Assembly: GCA_040773385.1 (NCBI GenBank)
Contig: JAXGWH010000022.1
Location: forward strand, 1 to 19,288
Direction of reading: 5' to 3'
DNA from: Aeriscardovia sp040773385
GTDB taxonomy: Bacteria > Actinomycetota > Actinomycetes > Actinomycetales > Bifidobacteriaceae
DNA: 19,288 bases
The notes beneath the pieces are model-generated. The model saw only the letters and a program-made list of their open reading frames with translations, ran no database searches and was not told the DNA's origin. Positions 7,526-17,457 of the stretch are shown here, piece after piece. Made by a program: the position numbers and the translations under genes. How positions within the stretch are numbered: the stretch's first letter is position 1; each line of letters opens with the position of its first letter.

Positions 7526-8425
7526 ATGGGAAAGAAGGATGATATCGCGGATATGGCCGCACCCCGGCAGGGCTGGGACCTGCATTGCCACACCGTGTTC
7601 TCGGACGGCCGTGCCACACCGGCGCAGATGATGGACGAGGCGGGGACGCTTCACGGCCTGCATGGCGTGGCCATCACCGACCATGATTCCACCGCCGGCT
7701 GGGGGGAGACCGAGAAGGCAGCCCGCGCGGCCGGGGTGCCGCTCATCCGCGGCGCGGAGATCACCGCCGACTGGAAGAGCCGCACGAGCGTGCATCTGCT
7801 CGCCTGGCTGTTCGATCCCGCCGAGAAGACGCTGGCCGGCCTGTTCGCCCGGACCCGCCGGGCGCGTGTGGAGCGCACAAAAAAGATGGTGGAGGCTATC
7901 TCCCGCGACTATCCCATCACCTGGGACGACGTGCTCGCGCAGACGGGCCAGGCGGGCCTGACGACGATCGGCCGCCCGCACATCGCCGACGCGCTCGTGG
8001 CCGCGGGAGTGGTCCGCACGCGCTCACAGGCCTTCGACACCATCGTCTCCGGCTCATCGAAGTATTATCTTCCGGTGAAAAGCCCGGATGTGCTCGAGGT
8101 GATCGAGGCCGTGCGGGCCGCCGGCGGAGTGCCGGGGCTCGCGCATGCGGCCTCTCCCACGCGCAACCGGTATCTGCTCACCGACGACGACATCGCGCTC
8201 TTCGCCTCGCGCGGCCTGGCGGCACTGGAGGTGTGGCACCGGGAGAACCCGACCGCAGGCCGGCACCGGCTTCTCACGCTCGCCAGCCGTCTCGGCCTGC
8301 TCGTCACAGGCGGCTCGGACTGGCATGGCGCGGGCGGCAAGCCGAACAGGCTGGGAGAGAACCTCACCGCTGACGACGTGGTGGCGCGGATCGAAAAAAG
8401 GGGCGCCATCCCGATCGTGGGGTGA
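7526..8425 (+). CDS. PHP-domain metal-dependent phosphoesterase
   Basis: This 299-residue cytoplasmic protein belongs to the polymerase and histidinol phosphatase (PHP) superfamily. The metal ligands can be read in order: His20/His22 (DLHCHT), Asp27, Asp52-His53-Asp54 (TDHD), Glu78 (GAEIT), His152 (GRPHIAD), His207 (LAHAA), and Asp265/His267 (GSDWHG). The set looks complete, so the enzyme should be active. Relatives such as E. coli RnaAM (YciV) trim short RNAs 5' to 3' or split 3',5'-nucleoside bisphosphates; the true substrate here is unknown. ATG 7526 was preferred for its seven-base spacing from TAGGAT; ATG 7517, three codons earlier, overlaps that box. The gene converges on DUF3107 with a 34-bp gap and no clear terminator. 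Confidence 0.93.
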   Translation: MGKKDDIADMAAPRQGWDLHCHTVFSDGRATPAQMMDEAGTLHGLHGVAITDHDSTAGWGETEKAARAAGVPLIRGAEITADWKSRTSVHLLAWLFDPAEKTLAGLFARTRRARVERTKKMVEAISRDYPITWDDVLAQTGQAGLTTIGRPHIADALVAAGVVRTRSQAFDTIVSGSSKYYLPVKSPDVLEVIEAVRAAGGVPGLAHAASPTRNRYLLTDDDIALFASRGLAALEVWHRENPTAGRHRLLTLASRLGLLVTGGSDWHGAGGKPNRLGENLTADDVVARIEKRGAIPIVG

Positions 8426-8459
8426 CGTCCCGTCAGAGCGTCGGCCTGGGTGCGCCGGC

Positions 8460-8684
8460 TCAGTCCTCGAGCGCGCCGAAGCCGACCGGACGGCGGGTCT
8501 GCGAGCCGATCACCGCGTAACCGATCGCGGAGGTGGGGATGAGGATATGACGGCCTTTGTCGTCCACCAGGTCCGCCACGCCGTCCTTGGCGGCCCGCAG
8601 GGCGGCGATCACCTCGTCGGCGGTCTGGTCGGTGGTGAAGCTCACCGGGCGGGCGACGTTCTGGATGCCGATCTCGACGTTCAT
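8460..8684 (-). CDS. DUF3107 family small protein
   Basis: This 74-residue protein starts MNVEIGIQNVARPVSF, the characteristic opening of the actinobacterial DUF3107 family (Mycobacterium tuberculosis relative Rv3208A, also called TB9.4). The family is short, cytoplasmic and of unknown function; length and sequence are typical and it appears intact. GAGGA lies about three bases before the ATG, a tight ribosome site. It follows the APH-fold gene on the same strand after 164 bp. That gap has no gene; it contains a possible minus-strand -10 (TACCAT, 8759-8754) and small GC hairpins, so the gene may have its own promoter. Confidence 0.9.
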   Translation of the reverse strand: MNVEIGIQNVARPVSFTTDQTADEVIAALRAAKDGVADLVDDKGRHILIPTSAIGYAVIGSQTRRPVGFGALED

Positions 8685-8848
8685 GATTCCTCGATTCGTT
8701 GGTCGGACCCGGTCCTGTGGCCGGGACGATGCTTGTGCCGGTTGTCTGATCTCATGGTACGGCCGGACCGGGGCGGGGAAGGGCCGTTCGGCCGTCAGCG
8801 TCCTGTGCCGGCCCTGCGCCGGTGTCAGAATCCGGGCCGGCAGCCGTA

Positions 8849-10663
8849 TCAGTTCCCTGCGTCGGTGTGTGTTCCGGCGTCCGGGCCGTCGTCGTCCTCG
8901 TTCTTGTCCTCATTCGTTTCGCCCTTCGCCCCGTCTTTTTCCGGTTTGAACAGCTCCTCGCCGGGATCGTCGGGGAAAAGGCGCTCGCGTACGCTCGTCG
9001 AATGCGTCACTGTCACCGTGGCGTCCGGGGCATCCGTGTCGATATACGCCTGCGTCTGGAACGGGCGGGTCCGCGCATCCTGTGCCTGCTGTCCGCCGCC
9101 GTCGGCGTGACGGGTGTCGGCCGCGGCCGCCAGACTCGTGCGCGTCCCATCCGGCTCGATGGCGGGCATGTTCGTGTTGGTCGCGAACCGTGCGGCGGCC
9201 GCGTCCTGGCGGGCGTCGGTATCGGTGCTGGTCCCGGTCCCGGTGGTGCCCGGAGCGTCCTGGCGGCGGACAGACCCGGTGCCGGAGAAGCGCAGATCCT
9301 CGCCGGAGACGACAAGACCATCGTCGAGGCCGGGCAGCGGGGACGCGGGGTCCTGCGGGCCCTGTGGGCCCTGCCCCTGTCCACCGGGGATGGAAGGGGT
9401 ATCAATCGTGCCGTCGCTGACGGGGGCGGATTCCCGTGTCTCATCGGAGGGCAGGCCGCCGTCCATCCCGTTGCCTGTGTCCGTACCGGTCCGCATACCT
9501 GTGTCCGTACCGGTCTTTGCACCGGCCGCCTGCCCGGTCCCGGTCGGCGTGGTGCCGGGGCCGGCCATCGCTTTCGGGACGATGCCGGATGTCCCCCCGG
9601 TCCTCGGGGAGCAGGCGGTACCGTCTGCCGTCGACCCTGTCCCTTCCGCGCGCTCGGCCTTTGTCGCCGTCTGGCCGGTGCCGGAGCCGGGCACTGCCGT
9701 CACAGGGTGGCCCGCTCCCACCGCGATCACGGGGGAGAGGGAGGAGGCGATCGCATTGACGGTGCGCCGTGCCTGTGCGAGCCGGTCATGGTCGGAGGCG
9801 GCCAGCGCCTGCAGGAGCGATCGCACGGCCGTCATCTGCCGCCACAGACGGGCGCGCGGCACGATGCGCGGGTCCATCCGGTCCCCCAGGCCCTCCCCGT
9901 AGCCGGAGAGCACCTCGTCGCGCTGCCACTGGCGGATGCCGTCGTCGAACATCCAGGCGAAATCGGCGGCAGGATCGGCCAGCCCGAGCCTCTCCCAGTG
10001 GCGCAGCGCCGTGACCGTGGAATCGATCGAGAAGAGGATGTCATCCGCCGCAAAACCGCCATGCGAGACGACCGGCGAGAAATCCCAGAGCGTGTCGATG
10101 CGCAGAAGCTCGTCCCAGCGGGCGGTGATGGCATCCGGCACGCTGGCGTTCGCGGAAAGGCCCCTCGTCCAGGCGGTGAGCTGGTCGCGCACCTGTGCGC
10201 CCGAGTAGGCCGTGTGGCCGGCCTTGAGGAGGAAACCGGTGTCGAGCGCGTGGACCCGGGCGATCGCCAGCCCCAGCGAGCGGCATTCCTCCTCCGTCAG
10301 ATCCTCGGGGTCACGGGGAATCCCGTCGATGTGGCGCGTGATGGCCACGTAGACCGGCAGATTCTCCTCGTCGCGTGTGCGTCCCTGGGCCAGTGCCACG
10401 TCCACGGCGATGTCGAGTCCGGCCCGGCCGGCCGCATCGGCGATGAGGGCGGCGTTGCCCGCGCGTTTCTCGAGTCTGTCCATGGCCGGCCTGTCGGCGA
10501 TGAGGACGTCGAGAAGGTGCCCGTGTGAGTCGATGAGCCCGGCCTCGTCGATGGACGGGTCCGGGTCGATGGGGACGGGAAGGTTGCGGGCGCCCGTCAC
10601 GCGCAGTCGTGGGGCGACCGCGGAGGCGAGGGCGGCGCACACAAGGGCAGAACGTTTACTCAC
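8849..10663 (-). CDS. APH-fold (aminoglycoside/macrolide phosphotransferase-like) protein, likely pseudokinase, with long disordered tail
   Basis: The 604-residue product has an APH-like kinase domain in about the first 310 residues, followed by a roughly 290-residue Gly/Thr/Asp/Pro-rich tail with no fold visible. In active APH enzymes the catalytic loop reads HGDxxxxN and a second Asp sits in an IDWE-type motif. Here these read HGGFAADD (residues 201-208; catalytic Asp is Gly203, Asn is Asp208) and LRHWE (Asp is His222). The following DPAADFAW matches the family. The fold is therefore kept but phosphotransfer seems unlikely, so this is probably not a resistance enzyme. GTG 10663 is the start: TAGAGT lies exactly seven bases upstream, as in a leaderless transcript. 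Homologues often sit beside a UvrD-type helicase, as here, transcribed divergently. Confidence 0.85.
   Translation of the reverse strand: MSKRSALVCAALASAVAPRLRVTGARNLPVPIDPDPSIDEAGLIDSHGHLLDVLIADRPAMDRLEKRAGNAALIADAAGRAGLDIAVDVALAQGRTRDEENLPVYVAITRHIDGIPRDPEDLTEEECRSLGLAIARVHALDTGFLLKAGHTAYSGAQVRDQLTAWTRGLSANASVPDAITARWDELLRIDTLWDFSPVVSHGGFAADDILFSIDSTVTALRHWERLGLADPAADFAWMFDDGIRQWQRDEVLSGYGEGLGDRMDPRIVPRARLWRQMTAVRSLLQALAASDHDRLAQARRTVNAIASSLSPVIAVGAGHPVTAVPGSGTGQTATKAERAEGTGSTADGTACSPRTGGTSGIVPKAMAGPGTTPTGTGQAAGAKTGTDTGMRTGTDTGNGMDGGLPSDETRESAPVSDGTIDTPSIPGGQGQGPQGPQDPASPLPGLDDGLVVSGEDLRFSGTGSVRRQDAPGTTGTGTSTDTDARQDAAAARFATNTNMPAIEPDGTRTSLAAAADTRHADGGGQQAQDARTRPFQTQAYIDTDAPDATVTVTHSTSVRERLFPDDPGEELFKPEKDGAKGETNEDKNEDDDGPDAGTHTDAGN
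9474..9515. repeat. 18-bp direct repeat in the tail of the APH-fold gene
   Basis: CCTGTGTCCGTACCGGTC occurs at 9474-9491 and again at 9498-9515, a 24-base period. On the coding strand it encodes repeated TGTDTG. It suggests that the tail grew or varies by repeat slippage. Confidence 0.7.
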
Positions 10664-10670
10664 GCTGCCC

Positions 10671-10676
10671 ACTCTA
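10671..10676 (-). promoter_or_regulatory. Candidate -10 box for a leaderless APH-fold gene transcript
   Basis: On the minus strand TAGAGT (TAnnnT) ends seven bases before GTG 10663. No ribosome site is present. The rest of the 198-bp divergent gap to the helicase start holds GC-rich sequence with no further clear element. Confidence 0.4.
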
Positions 10677-10861
10677 GCCGGACGGCCGGTTCGGGCGGGT
10701 GCCGGGCGGGCCCGTCGTGCCGGCAGTGCGACGCCTCCCTGTCCGCGGTGGGGCGGGACGTCTGTTCGCGGGGCGGCGGTCCCCGGCCGTCCGGTTGTCC
10801 ACATTTTCTTCTCTGGAGGAACCGTCCGCCATCGGGGTGCCACAATGGGGGAGTGACTGCG

Positions 10862-12388
10862 ATGACCGATCCCGAACAACTCCTCGCGGGTCTTGACGAC
10901 CGCCAGCGGCAGGCCGCGACCGCGCTGACCGGCCCGGTTCGCATCACCGCCGTGGCCGGGGCGGGCAAGACGCGCACCATCACGCGCCGCATCGCCTATG
11001 CCTGCGCAAAAGGGGTGTGGAGCCCCTCGCGCACCGTCGCCGTCACCTTCTCCGTCAAGGCCGCCCGCGAGATGGCGGGCAGGCTCGCCGGGCTCGGGGC
11101 CACGGATGTGACGTGCGCCACCATTCACTCGCTCGCCCTGCGCCAGCTCGCCGCGATCTGGCGGGACATGGTCGACTCCCCGTTTCCTGATCTGACGCCC
11201 CGGCCCGCCGATGCGCTCAAACGTGCGCTCACCGCGGTGACGGGCGTGCTGGCCGACCAGGTCGGCTCACGGCAGGTCGACGACTTCCTTGCGGAGATCG
11301 GCTGGCTCAAGGTCGGCCTCATCCCGGCCGACCAGTATCCGCGTGCGGCGGCGGCCGCGCACCGCACCCCGCCCGCAGGGCTGTCCGCCGACCAGATGGC
11401 CGCGCTCGCCGATCGGTTCGAGCAGGAGAAGGCGGCCCTGGGCCAGATCGACTTCAACGATATCCTGCTCATCCTCTGCCATCTCATCGAGTCCAGCCCG
11501 GAGGTGGCCGTCCGCGTGCGCCGGCGCATCGGCTGGCTGACCGTCGACGAGTACCAGGACATCTCCCCCTTGCAGCACCGGATGATCCGCCTGTGGCTGG
11601 GGGAGGGCAACTCGAACATCTGTGTGGTGGGCGACCCCGCCCAGACCATTTACTCGTTCAACGGGGCGACGAGCTGGTTCCTCCTCAACTTTGACAGGGA
11701 ATTCCCTGGCATCCGCGCCGATATCCGCCTCGGCCATGACTATCGCTCCTCGGGCGCCATCGTGCGTTATGCCAACCGGGTGCTCTCCTCCTCGCCTGTC
11801 TCGGGCGAGTATCTGCGGCTGCGCACGCCCCGTCCGGCCGGGGCCGTCGTCGCGCAGGACACGTACGGCAGCGACGACCTTGAGGCCGCGGGCGTCGCCC
11901 GACAGATCGGCGCCCTCCTCTCACAGGGGGCACCGGCCGGACAGATCGCCGTGCTCTCGCGCCTCAACTCGCAGCTGCGGCGCGTGGGCCGGGCCCTTGA
12001 CCGCCTCGGCGTGCCGTATCTGACCCGTCGCGACGCAGATCCCGCCGCCACACAGGAGCCGTCCGATCCCCTTTCCTCCACACCGGTGCAGAAGATCGCC
12101 GAGAAGGCGTTCGCTGCCTCCGGCACGCTGCCCTCGCGGATTGAGCGGGTCACGCTCTCCACCATCCATGCCGCCAAAGGCCTGGAATGGGACACGGTCT
12201 TCCTCATCGGGGCGAGCGACGGGCTGCTGCCGTTCTCCTCCGCGCAGACCCCCTCCCAGATGGAGGAGGAGCGCCGCCTGTTCTATGTGGGGGTGACGCG
12301 CGGGAAGAAGAAGGTGGTCGTCAGCTGGGCGCGCAGCCAGGACGGGACCGGTACACGCACCCGACGCCGCAGCCGTTTCCTGCCGTGA
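10862..12388 (+). CDS. UvrD/Rep-type superfamily 1 DNA helicase, short form
   Basis: This 508-residue ATP-dependent 3'-5' helicase has the superfamily 1A motifs: Q-motif (Gln16), Walker A AVAGAGKT (30-37), motif II DEYQD (229-233), motif III GDPAQTIYSFNGA, motif V TIHAAKGLEWD, and motif VI VGVTRG with Arg480. It should act in DNA repair or in clearing replication blocks. It resembles UvrD2 of actinobacteria but ends 28 residues after the motif VI arginine in a basic RTRRRSRFLP, with no HRDC or tetracysteine region, and its 2B domain is small. ATG 10862 has GGAG eight bases upstream. An in-frame GTG at 10853, six bases after CACAAT, is an alternative, possibly leaderless start. Confidence 0.93.
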   Translation: MTDPEQLLAGLDDRQRQAATALTGPVRITAVAGAGKTRTITRRIAYACAKGVWSPSRTVAVTFSVKAAREMAGRLAGLGATDVTCATIHSLALRQLAAIWRDMVDSPFPDLTPRPADALKRALTAVTGVLADQVGSRQVDDFLAEIGWLKVGLIPADQYPRAAAAAHRTPPAGLSADQMAALADRFEQEKAALGQIDFNDILLILCHLIESSPEVAVRVRRRIGWLTVDEYQDISPLQHRMIRLWLGEGNSNICVVGDPAQTIYSFNGATSWFLLNFDREFPGIRADIRLGHDYRSSGAIVRYANRVLSSSPVSGEYLRLRTPRPAGAVVAQDTYGSDDLEAAGVARQIGALLSQGAPAGQIAVLSRLNSQLRRVGRALDRLGVPYLTRRDADPAATQEPSDPLSSTPVQKIAEKAFAASGTLPSRIERVTLSTIHAAKGLEWDTVFLIGASDGLLPFSSAQTPSQMEEERRLFYVGVTRGKKKVVVSWARSQDGTGTRTRRRSRFLP

Positions 12389-12426
12389 AGCCGTCCCGGC
12401 GGTGCCTGCCGTGGGGAGGTTCCGGC

Positions 12427-12464
12427 AATCACTGGCATGTTTCTCCGGTGATTTTCCTTTTCTC
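12427..12464 (+). terminator. Intrinsic terminator after the helicase gene
   Basis: AATCACTGG (12427-12435) pairs along nine positions (one G-U) with CCGGTGATT (12445-12453) around a nine-base loop, followed by the T-rich TTCCTTTTCT. It lies 38 bp after the helicase stop and separates it from the glycosidase gene. Confidence 0.85.
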
Positions 12465-12465
12465 G

Positions 12466-12471
12466 TACGAT
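12466..12471 (+). promoter_or_regulatory. Candidate -10 box for the GH59-type gene
   Basis: TACGAT (5 of 6 matches to TATAAT) follows the terminator directly and would give a leader of about 90 bases before ATG 12567. No -35 box is recognisable. Confidence 0.3.
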
Positions 12472-15400
12472 CCGGCAATGTGAGGCGCATCAGCGACGAC
12501 GCGCCCGTACACGGGCAGTGGGGCCCGTGCGGAGAGAAGAGACAGCACAGAGCAAGGAAAATTCACATGGCACACACAGCAAAACGGCGCCCGGACTATG
12601 TCCCGCGCCGGGGCGTCGCCCTCATCTCGGCGGCGCTGATCGCCCTGACGGGAACCGCCCTGCCGGCGACGGCCTCGGCGGCCGCACCGAAGACGAGTGA
12701 CATCGTGGTCGACGGCACCGATGTGGCGGCCGCCGCGAAAAGCCGCAACGGACTGACGTTCAAAGGATTCGGCGCCCTCTCGGGCAACGCCACGAGCTCA
12801 CTGCTCATGGACTACAAATCCCAGCACCCGCAGCAGTACTGGACGATGATCCGCGTGCTGTTCGGCGGCAGCCACCCTCTGCTCAACACCGTCAAGGTCG
12901 AGATGGGCAACGACCGCAACACGTCCACAGGCCCCGAGCCGGCGGTCATGCGCACCGCCGACGAGTACCCGGACGTGGCCCGCGAGCCGGGCTTCCAGCT
13001 CGCCGCCGACGCCCTCAAGGTCAACCCGGACGTCAAAGTGAGCATCCTGCGCTGGAAGTACCCCGCCTGGGTCGGCGGCGACGACCAGAACGACAACATC
13101 TACAAGTGGTACAAGAACACGATCCTGGCCGTCTACCGCGAATACGGCTACATGGTCGACTCCGTCAACCCGCATATCAACGAGAGCAGGCCCGACTACT
13201 CCTGGACCAAGGATTTTGCCCACCGCATCAGGACCGACGAGACCGGCTTCATCGGCGCCGCGGGGCTCAAAGACCCGCATGGCGACGTCGTCCCCGCCTG
13301 GAGCAGCCCGGAAGAGAAGAGACTCTTCCACAAGATACGTGTCGTCATCTCCGACGAGGCGGGGCTCGCCTCCTTCGGTCCCGACATCATCAAGGACCAG
13401 AAACTGCGCGACGCGGTCGATATCGCCGGTTACCACTACAACACCGCCGACGACAAGGACCACGACTTCACGCATCTGGCAGAGAAATACGACAAGGAGG
13501 TCTGGAACTCCGAGGCGCAGGCGACTTTCTCCGTCACTGCCGACAGGCCCGCCAACACCATGTCCACGACGTCCGGTGAGGGTGCCGGCACGAACAACGG
13601 CAGGAATGACGGTACGTCCGGCACCGGCATCGGCGGTATCAACTCCGCCCTCGAGATGGCCAACACAGCCGTGCGCGGCTTCGTCGCCTCCCGGCGCACC
13701 AACTTCATCTACCAGCCGGCCATCAGCGCCTTCTACGACGACTACCAGTACTCGTCAAAGGAACTGATGAGCATGCACGACCCGTGGAGCGGCTACGTCT
13801 CCTGGGACGGGGCGCTCGCCGTGCTCGAGCAGTTCTCCCGGTTCGCGAAGACCGGTTACGAGAACGATTCCGGCAACGCCACCGCCAAAGGGATCTGGCG
13901 GGCGATACCGCAGGCCTCCCGCAGCGACATCTCCGACGGCAATCCCCCGGGGCGCGGCACAGGATCCTCGTCCTCACGCTCCGGCGCCGACAGCTATCTG
14001 ACGCTCGCCGCCCCCGACAAATCCGCTTTCTCCACCGTCATCGTCAATGATTCGGCCGTGACGAAGACCTACCGGATCAAAACGAGCGGCATGTCCCTGC
14101 CCCAGGGCGCGCAGTTCGAGCAGTGGTCCACCCAGGCGGCCGGCCCCGGCGAGGCCTACGACGCCCGCTACATGCGGCCGGTCAGCCAGACAAAACCGGA
14201 CGCGCAGGGATGGCACACGGTCACCGTGCGGCCGTGGAGCATCTCCACCGTCACGAGCCTCGACGACGCGGTCGAGAAAAACGGCACGCTGCAGGCACGC
14301 CAGGGCGAGGGATCGCAGATCCCCACGACGGACGAATATGCGGGCACCGGCGCACAGGCCGTGCTCGACACCGACGGCAGCGGCGACAAAAACGGCGTGA
14401 CCGATGATTCCACGCTCTACGCGGATGATTTCGAGTACGCCGGCAAGAAGGTCACCTCCTCTAAAAATGGCCATGACGTCACGGAGGACTACCTCGCCTC
14501 ACGCGGCGGCGACAGCGGCGCCACGCCGCGCTACACGATGGACACGAACGGTGCCTTCGAGGTCGTCCGGCAGGCAGACGGTACGCACGTCCTTCGCCAG
14601 CAGGTCGGGCCGGGCATGGATGCCGGCGCCTGGAACGGCGGCGACCCGCGCACGACCATCGGCGACTCGCGCTGGGCCGACTACACCGTCTCGGTGGACG
14701 CGCGGTTCGAGAAGGACTCCGGTTACGCCGAGCTCGGCGCGCGCCAGTGGGGCAACAGCTCCAACGGCGTCGACGACTCCGTCGCGCAGCTGGGGTCGAC
14801 CACACGGGCTCCTGGACGTTCAGCAGGTACGGCGCGGTCCTCGCCAAGGGCACGGCTGCCGGCTTCAGGCCCGCGGGGCAGTGGAACAGGCTGTCGGTGC
14901 GCGTCGACGGCGCCGTCTACACGGCCTTCATCAACGACACGCAGGTCGCCTCGTACACCGACCCGCAGCCCCAGGCCACCGGCAGGATCCAGCTCGGCTC
15001 GAGCTTCGACTTCGTCGATTTCGACAACCTCGCCGTCACCACGATCCCGGGATCCCTCCCGTATGCCACCGATCTGATCGACAACATGCACCAGCGCTCC
15101 TGGAAGGACGGCTCGCCGGTCCTTCGCTTCAACCAGAAGTGGCAGCATCTCGACGGCCAGGGGATGTACGTCTACAAGCGCTCCGTCTCCACCTCCACGG
15201 GCGCGGGCGCCTCGCTCAGCCTCGACTTCGACGGCACGGGCGCGACCTGCTCGGTACCGCAGACGGCTCGGCCACGCTGGACGTGAGCGTCGACGGCACA
15301 CAGGTGGCGGCGGGCGCGAGGACCACAGCCTCGAGCAACACCCAGCCCACCTTCTACCGCCTCGACGGTCTGAAGGCAGGGCACCACACGGTCACCTTCA

Positions 15401-15693
15401 CCACGGCCGGCGACCGGCCTGTCAGCCTCGATGCGGTCAGCGTGATCGGCACTCAGAAGGTCGATTCCACCAAGGCGGACACCGCCCGGCTGAAGAAGGA
15501 CGTCGACCAGTACGCCGCGCTGGCTGAAGGCGACTTCAACAAGGCCGGCTGGGCGGTCTTCTCCGCCGACCTCGCGCAGGCGCGCACGGCCCTCGCCGAC
15601 CCCTCCGCCTGGGGTCTCGACACCGTCGGTGCGGCAAGCCTGGCCGACAGGCTCGAACAGGCGCGCGCCGACCTCGTCCCCTCGGACGTGAGC

Positions 15694-17128
15694 ACGAAGG
15701 TGCTCGACCTCGGCGTCTCCTTCGCCGCGGTCAAAGGCGCCGCACTGCCCACGACCGTGACGATCGGGGGCGGCCAGGTGCCGGTCACCTGGAACACCGA
15801 CGCCACGAAGGCCGTCGATGATGCCGACGACTACGCCCTCGTCACGCTCTCCGGCACGACGACCGCTCGGATCGCCGACCCTGACGGCGGCACGGCGCAG
15901 AAACTGCGCTACCGTCTCATCGCCAAAGCGGAGGTCCTTCCGACCTCACAGATCGCCTACTTCATCGACACGGGCGCGAACCCGTCGGACGCACCGGAAT
16001 ACGACGCCGTCAGGAAGACCGTGCCCTCGCTGGGGAACAAGGTCCCCGACCAGCAGTCGTCCCAGGGCTCCTGGGGCCACGGCGCCGGGCAGAGGACGCA
16101 CGGCACCTCCTCGGACGGCAAGTTCGACACGGGCGACTACGCGACCGGCGCCACCCAGACCTACACCCTGCCGCTCGCGGCGGGCACCTACCGTCTCACC
16201 ACCGGTTTCCAGGAATGGTGGGGCGGCCAGAACCGCTCGATGAACCAGTCCGTCTCCTGGCAGGAGGACGGGCAGACGAAGACCGTCGCCGGCCCCGCCA
16301 TCCCCGCCCTCCAGCAGGGCAAGGACACCACGTCCTCGATGGAGTTCACACTCACCAAGGCGGCGACCGTGACCTACACGCTCACCAAGGCGGCCGACCA
16401 TGACCCCATCTGCTCGTGGCTCGCCGTCGCGCGCGTGCCGCGCAGCCTCGGCACCATCGCCGTCGTCAAGGGCGGCACGCTGCCGGCGAGCGTCGCCGGG
16501 CAGAAGGTGGACTGGAGCACCCCGGCGCAGACGCTCGCCTCGGCGGGCCTGTTCGACGATGTGACCGTGCGCGGCACCGTCGCCGGCACGTCCGGCACCG
16601 AGGAGGTCACCGCGCGGGCGGAGATCATCCCCGCCGTGATGCGCTACTACATCGATTCCGGAACGGGCGGGAAGGCGTCGCCGCAGTACAGCGCCGTCAA
16701 GGCGGCCGTCCCCGACCTGCTCAACGCCGTCTCCGACCAGGCGGGCGACGGCACGTCATGGGGGTACGCGGCCTCCGGCGCCAACGTCAAAGGCGGGACC
16801 GACCTCGATGACAAGTTCGACACGGGCCTGTGGCAGAAGGGCGACACCCTCAGCTACTCGCTGCCGCTGCCGGCCGGCTCCTACACGCTCACCGCAGGAT
16901 TCAAGGAATGGTGGAACACCGACCGCTCGATGCACGTCATCGTCTCTGACGCGTCCGGCACCGAGCTCGCCCGCTCCACCGTCCCGCTGTCGGGCTCGTC
17001 GTCGCCCCTGACCGACACGGTCACCATCCGGCTGAAGACCCCGACCACCGTGCGGTACACGGTGACCTCGTCCGGCGCCGGTGCGGCCGACCCGGTCATC
17101 TCCTGGCTCGCCGCCGCCCAGACGGCCA
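15694..17128 (+). repeat. Two tandem roughly 235-residue modules in the GH59-type protein
   Basis: Module A (about 15694-16434) and module B (about 16435-17128) share the same order of motifs. Each opens with an Ig-like (Big_4-type) stretch (ALPTTVTIGGGQVPVTW; TLPASVAGQKVDW). Then come Y(F/Y)ID(T/S)G, a tyrosine-centred EYDAV or QYSAV, KFDTG, L(A/P)AGTYRLTTGFQEWW or its counterpart GSYTLTAGFKEWW, and a closing DPxxSWLA. They look like duplicated carbohydrate-binding or spacer modules. I do not recognise the second half of each as a named family. Confidence 0.75.
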
Positions 17129-17457
17129 AACCGGACACCTCCGCGCTCGACAAGGCGCTCGCCTCCGCCGTCTCGGCCGCGAAAGCCGTCAAAGCCGATC
17201 CTTCCGCCACACAGGAGGATGTCGACGCGGCGCTCGCCGCCCTGACGAAGGCGCAGTCGGAGCTCGTCCGGACGACGCCGTCCCAGCCCGACCAGCCGAC
17301 CACACCGGACAAGCCGGGTGATTCCGGCCATTCCGGCGCCACCGGCGGTTCGGGTGACACGGGCCGTTCCGGCACGGCGACAGGCCCGTCCTCCGGCCGC
17401 CGGAAGGCCTCCCCGGCCCCGGCCGGCAAGAAGGGCCGGACGCGCGAGCACGGCGGT

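Noticed and set aside
8849..10663. Antibiotic resistance gene (macrolide or aminoglycoside phosphotransferase)
   Set aside because: The fold is of that type, but both catalytic Asp positions are lost and the gene lies in a housekeeping group.
10664..11128. Extension of the APH-fold frame upstream across the divergent gap
   Set aside because: It would run antisense into the helicase Walker A region; family similarity begins after GTG 10663, which has a matching -10 box.
12567..15077. Programmed ribosomal frameshifting or phase variation by a homopolymer in the GH59-type gene
   Set aside because: The G run at 14792-14795 is only four bases, no slippery heptamer is evident, and two further unrelated indels are needed to make the full protein.
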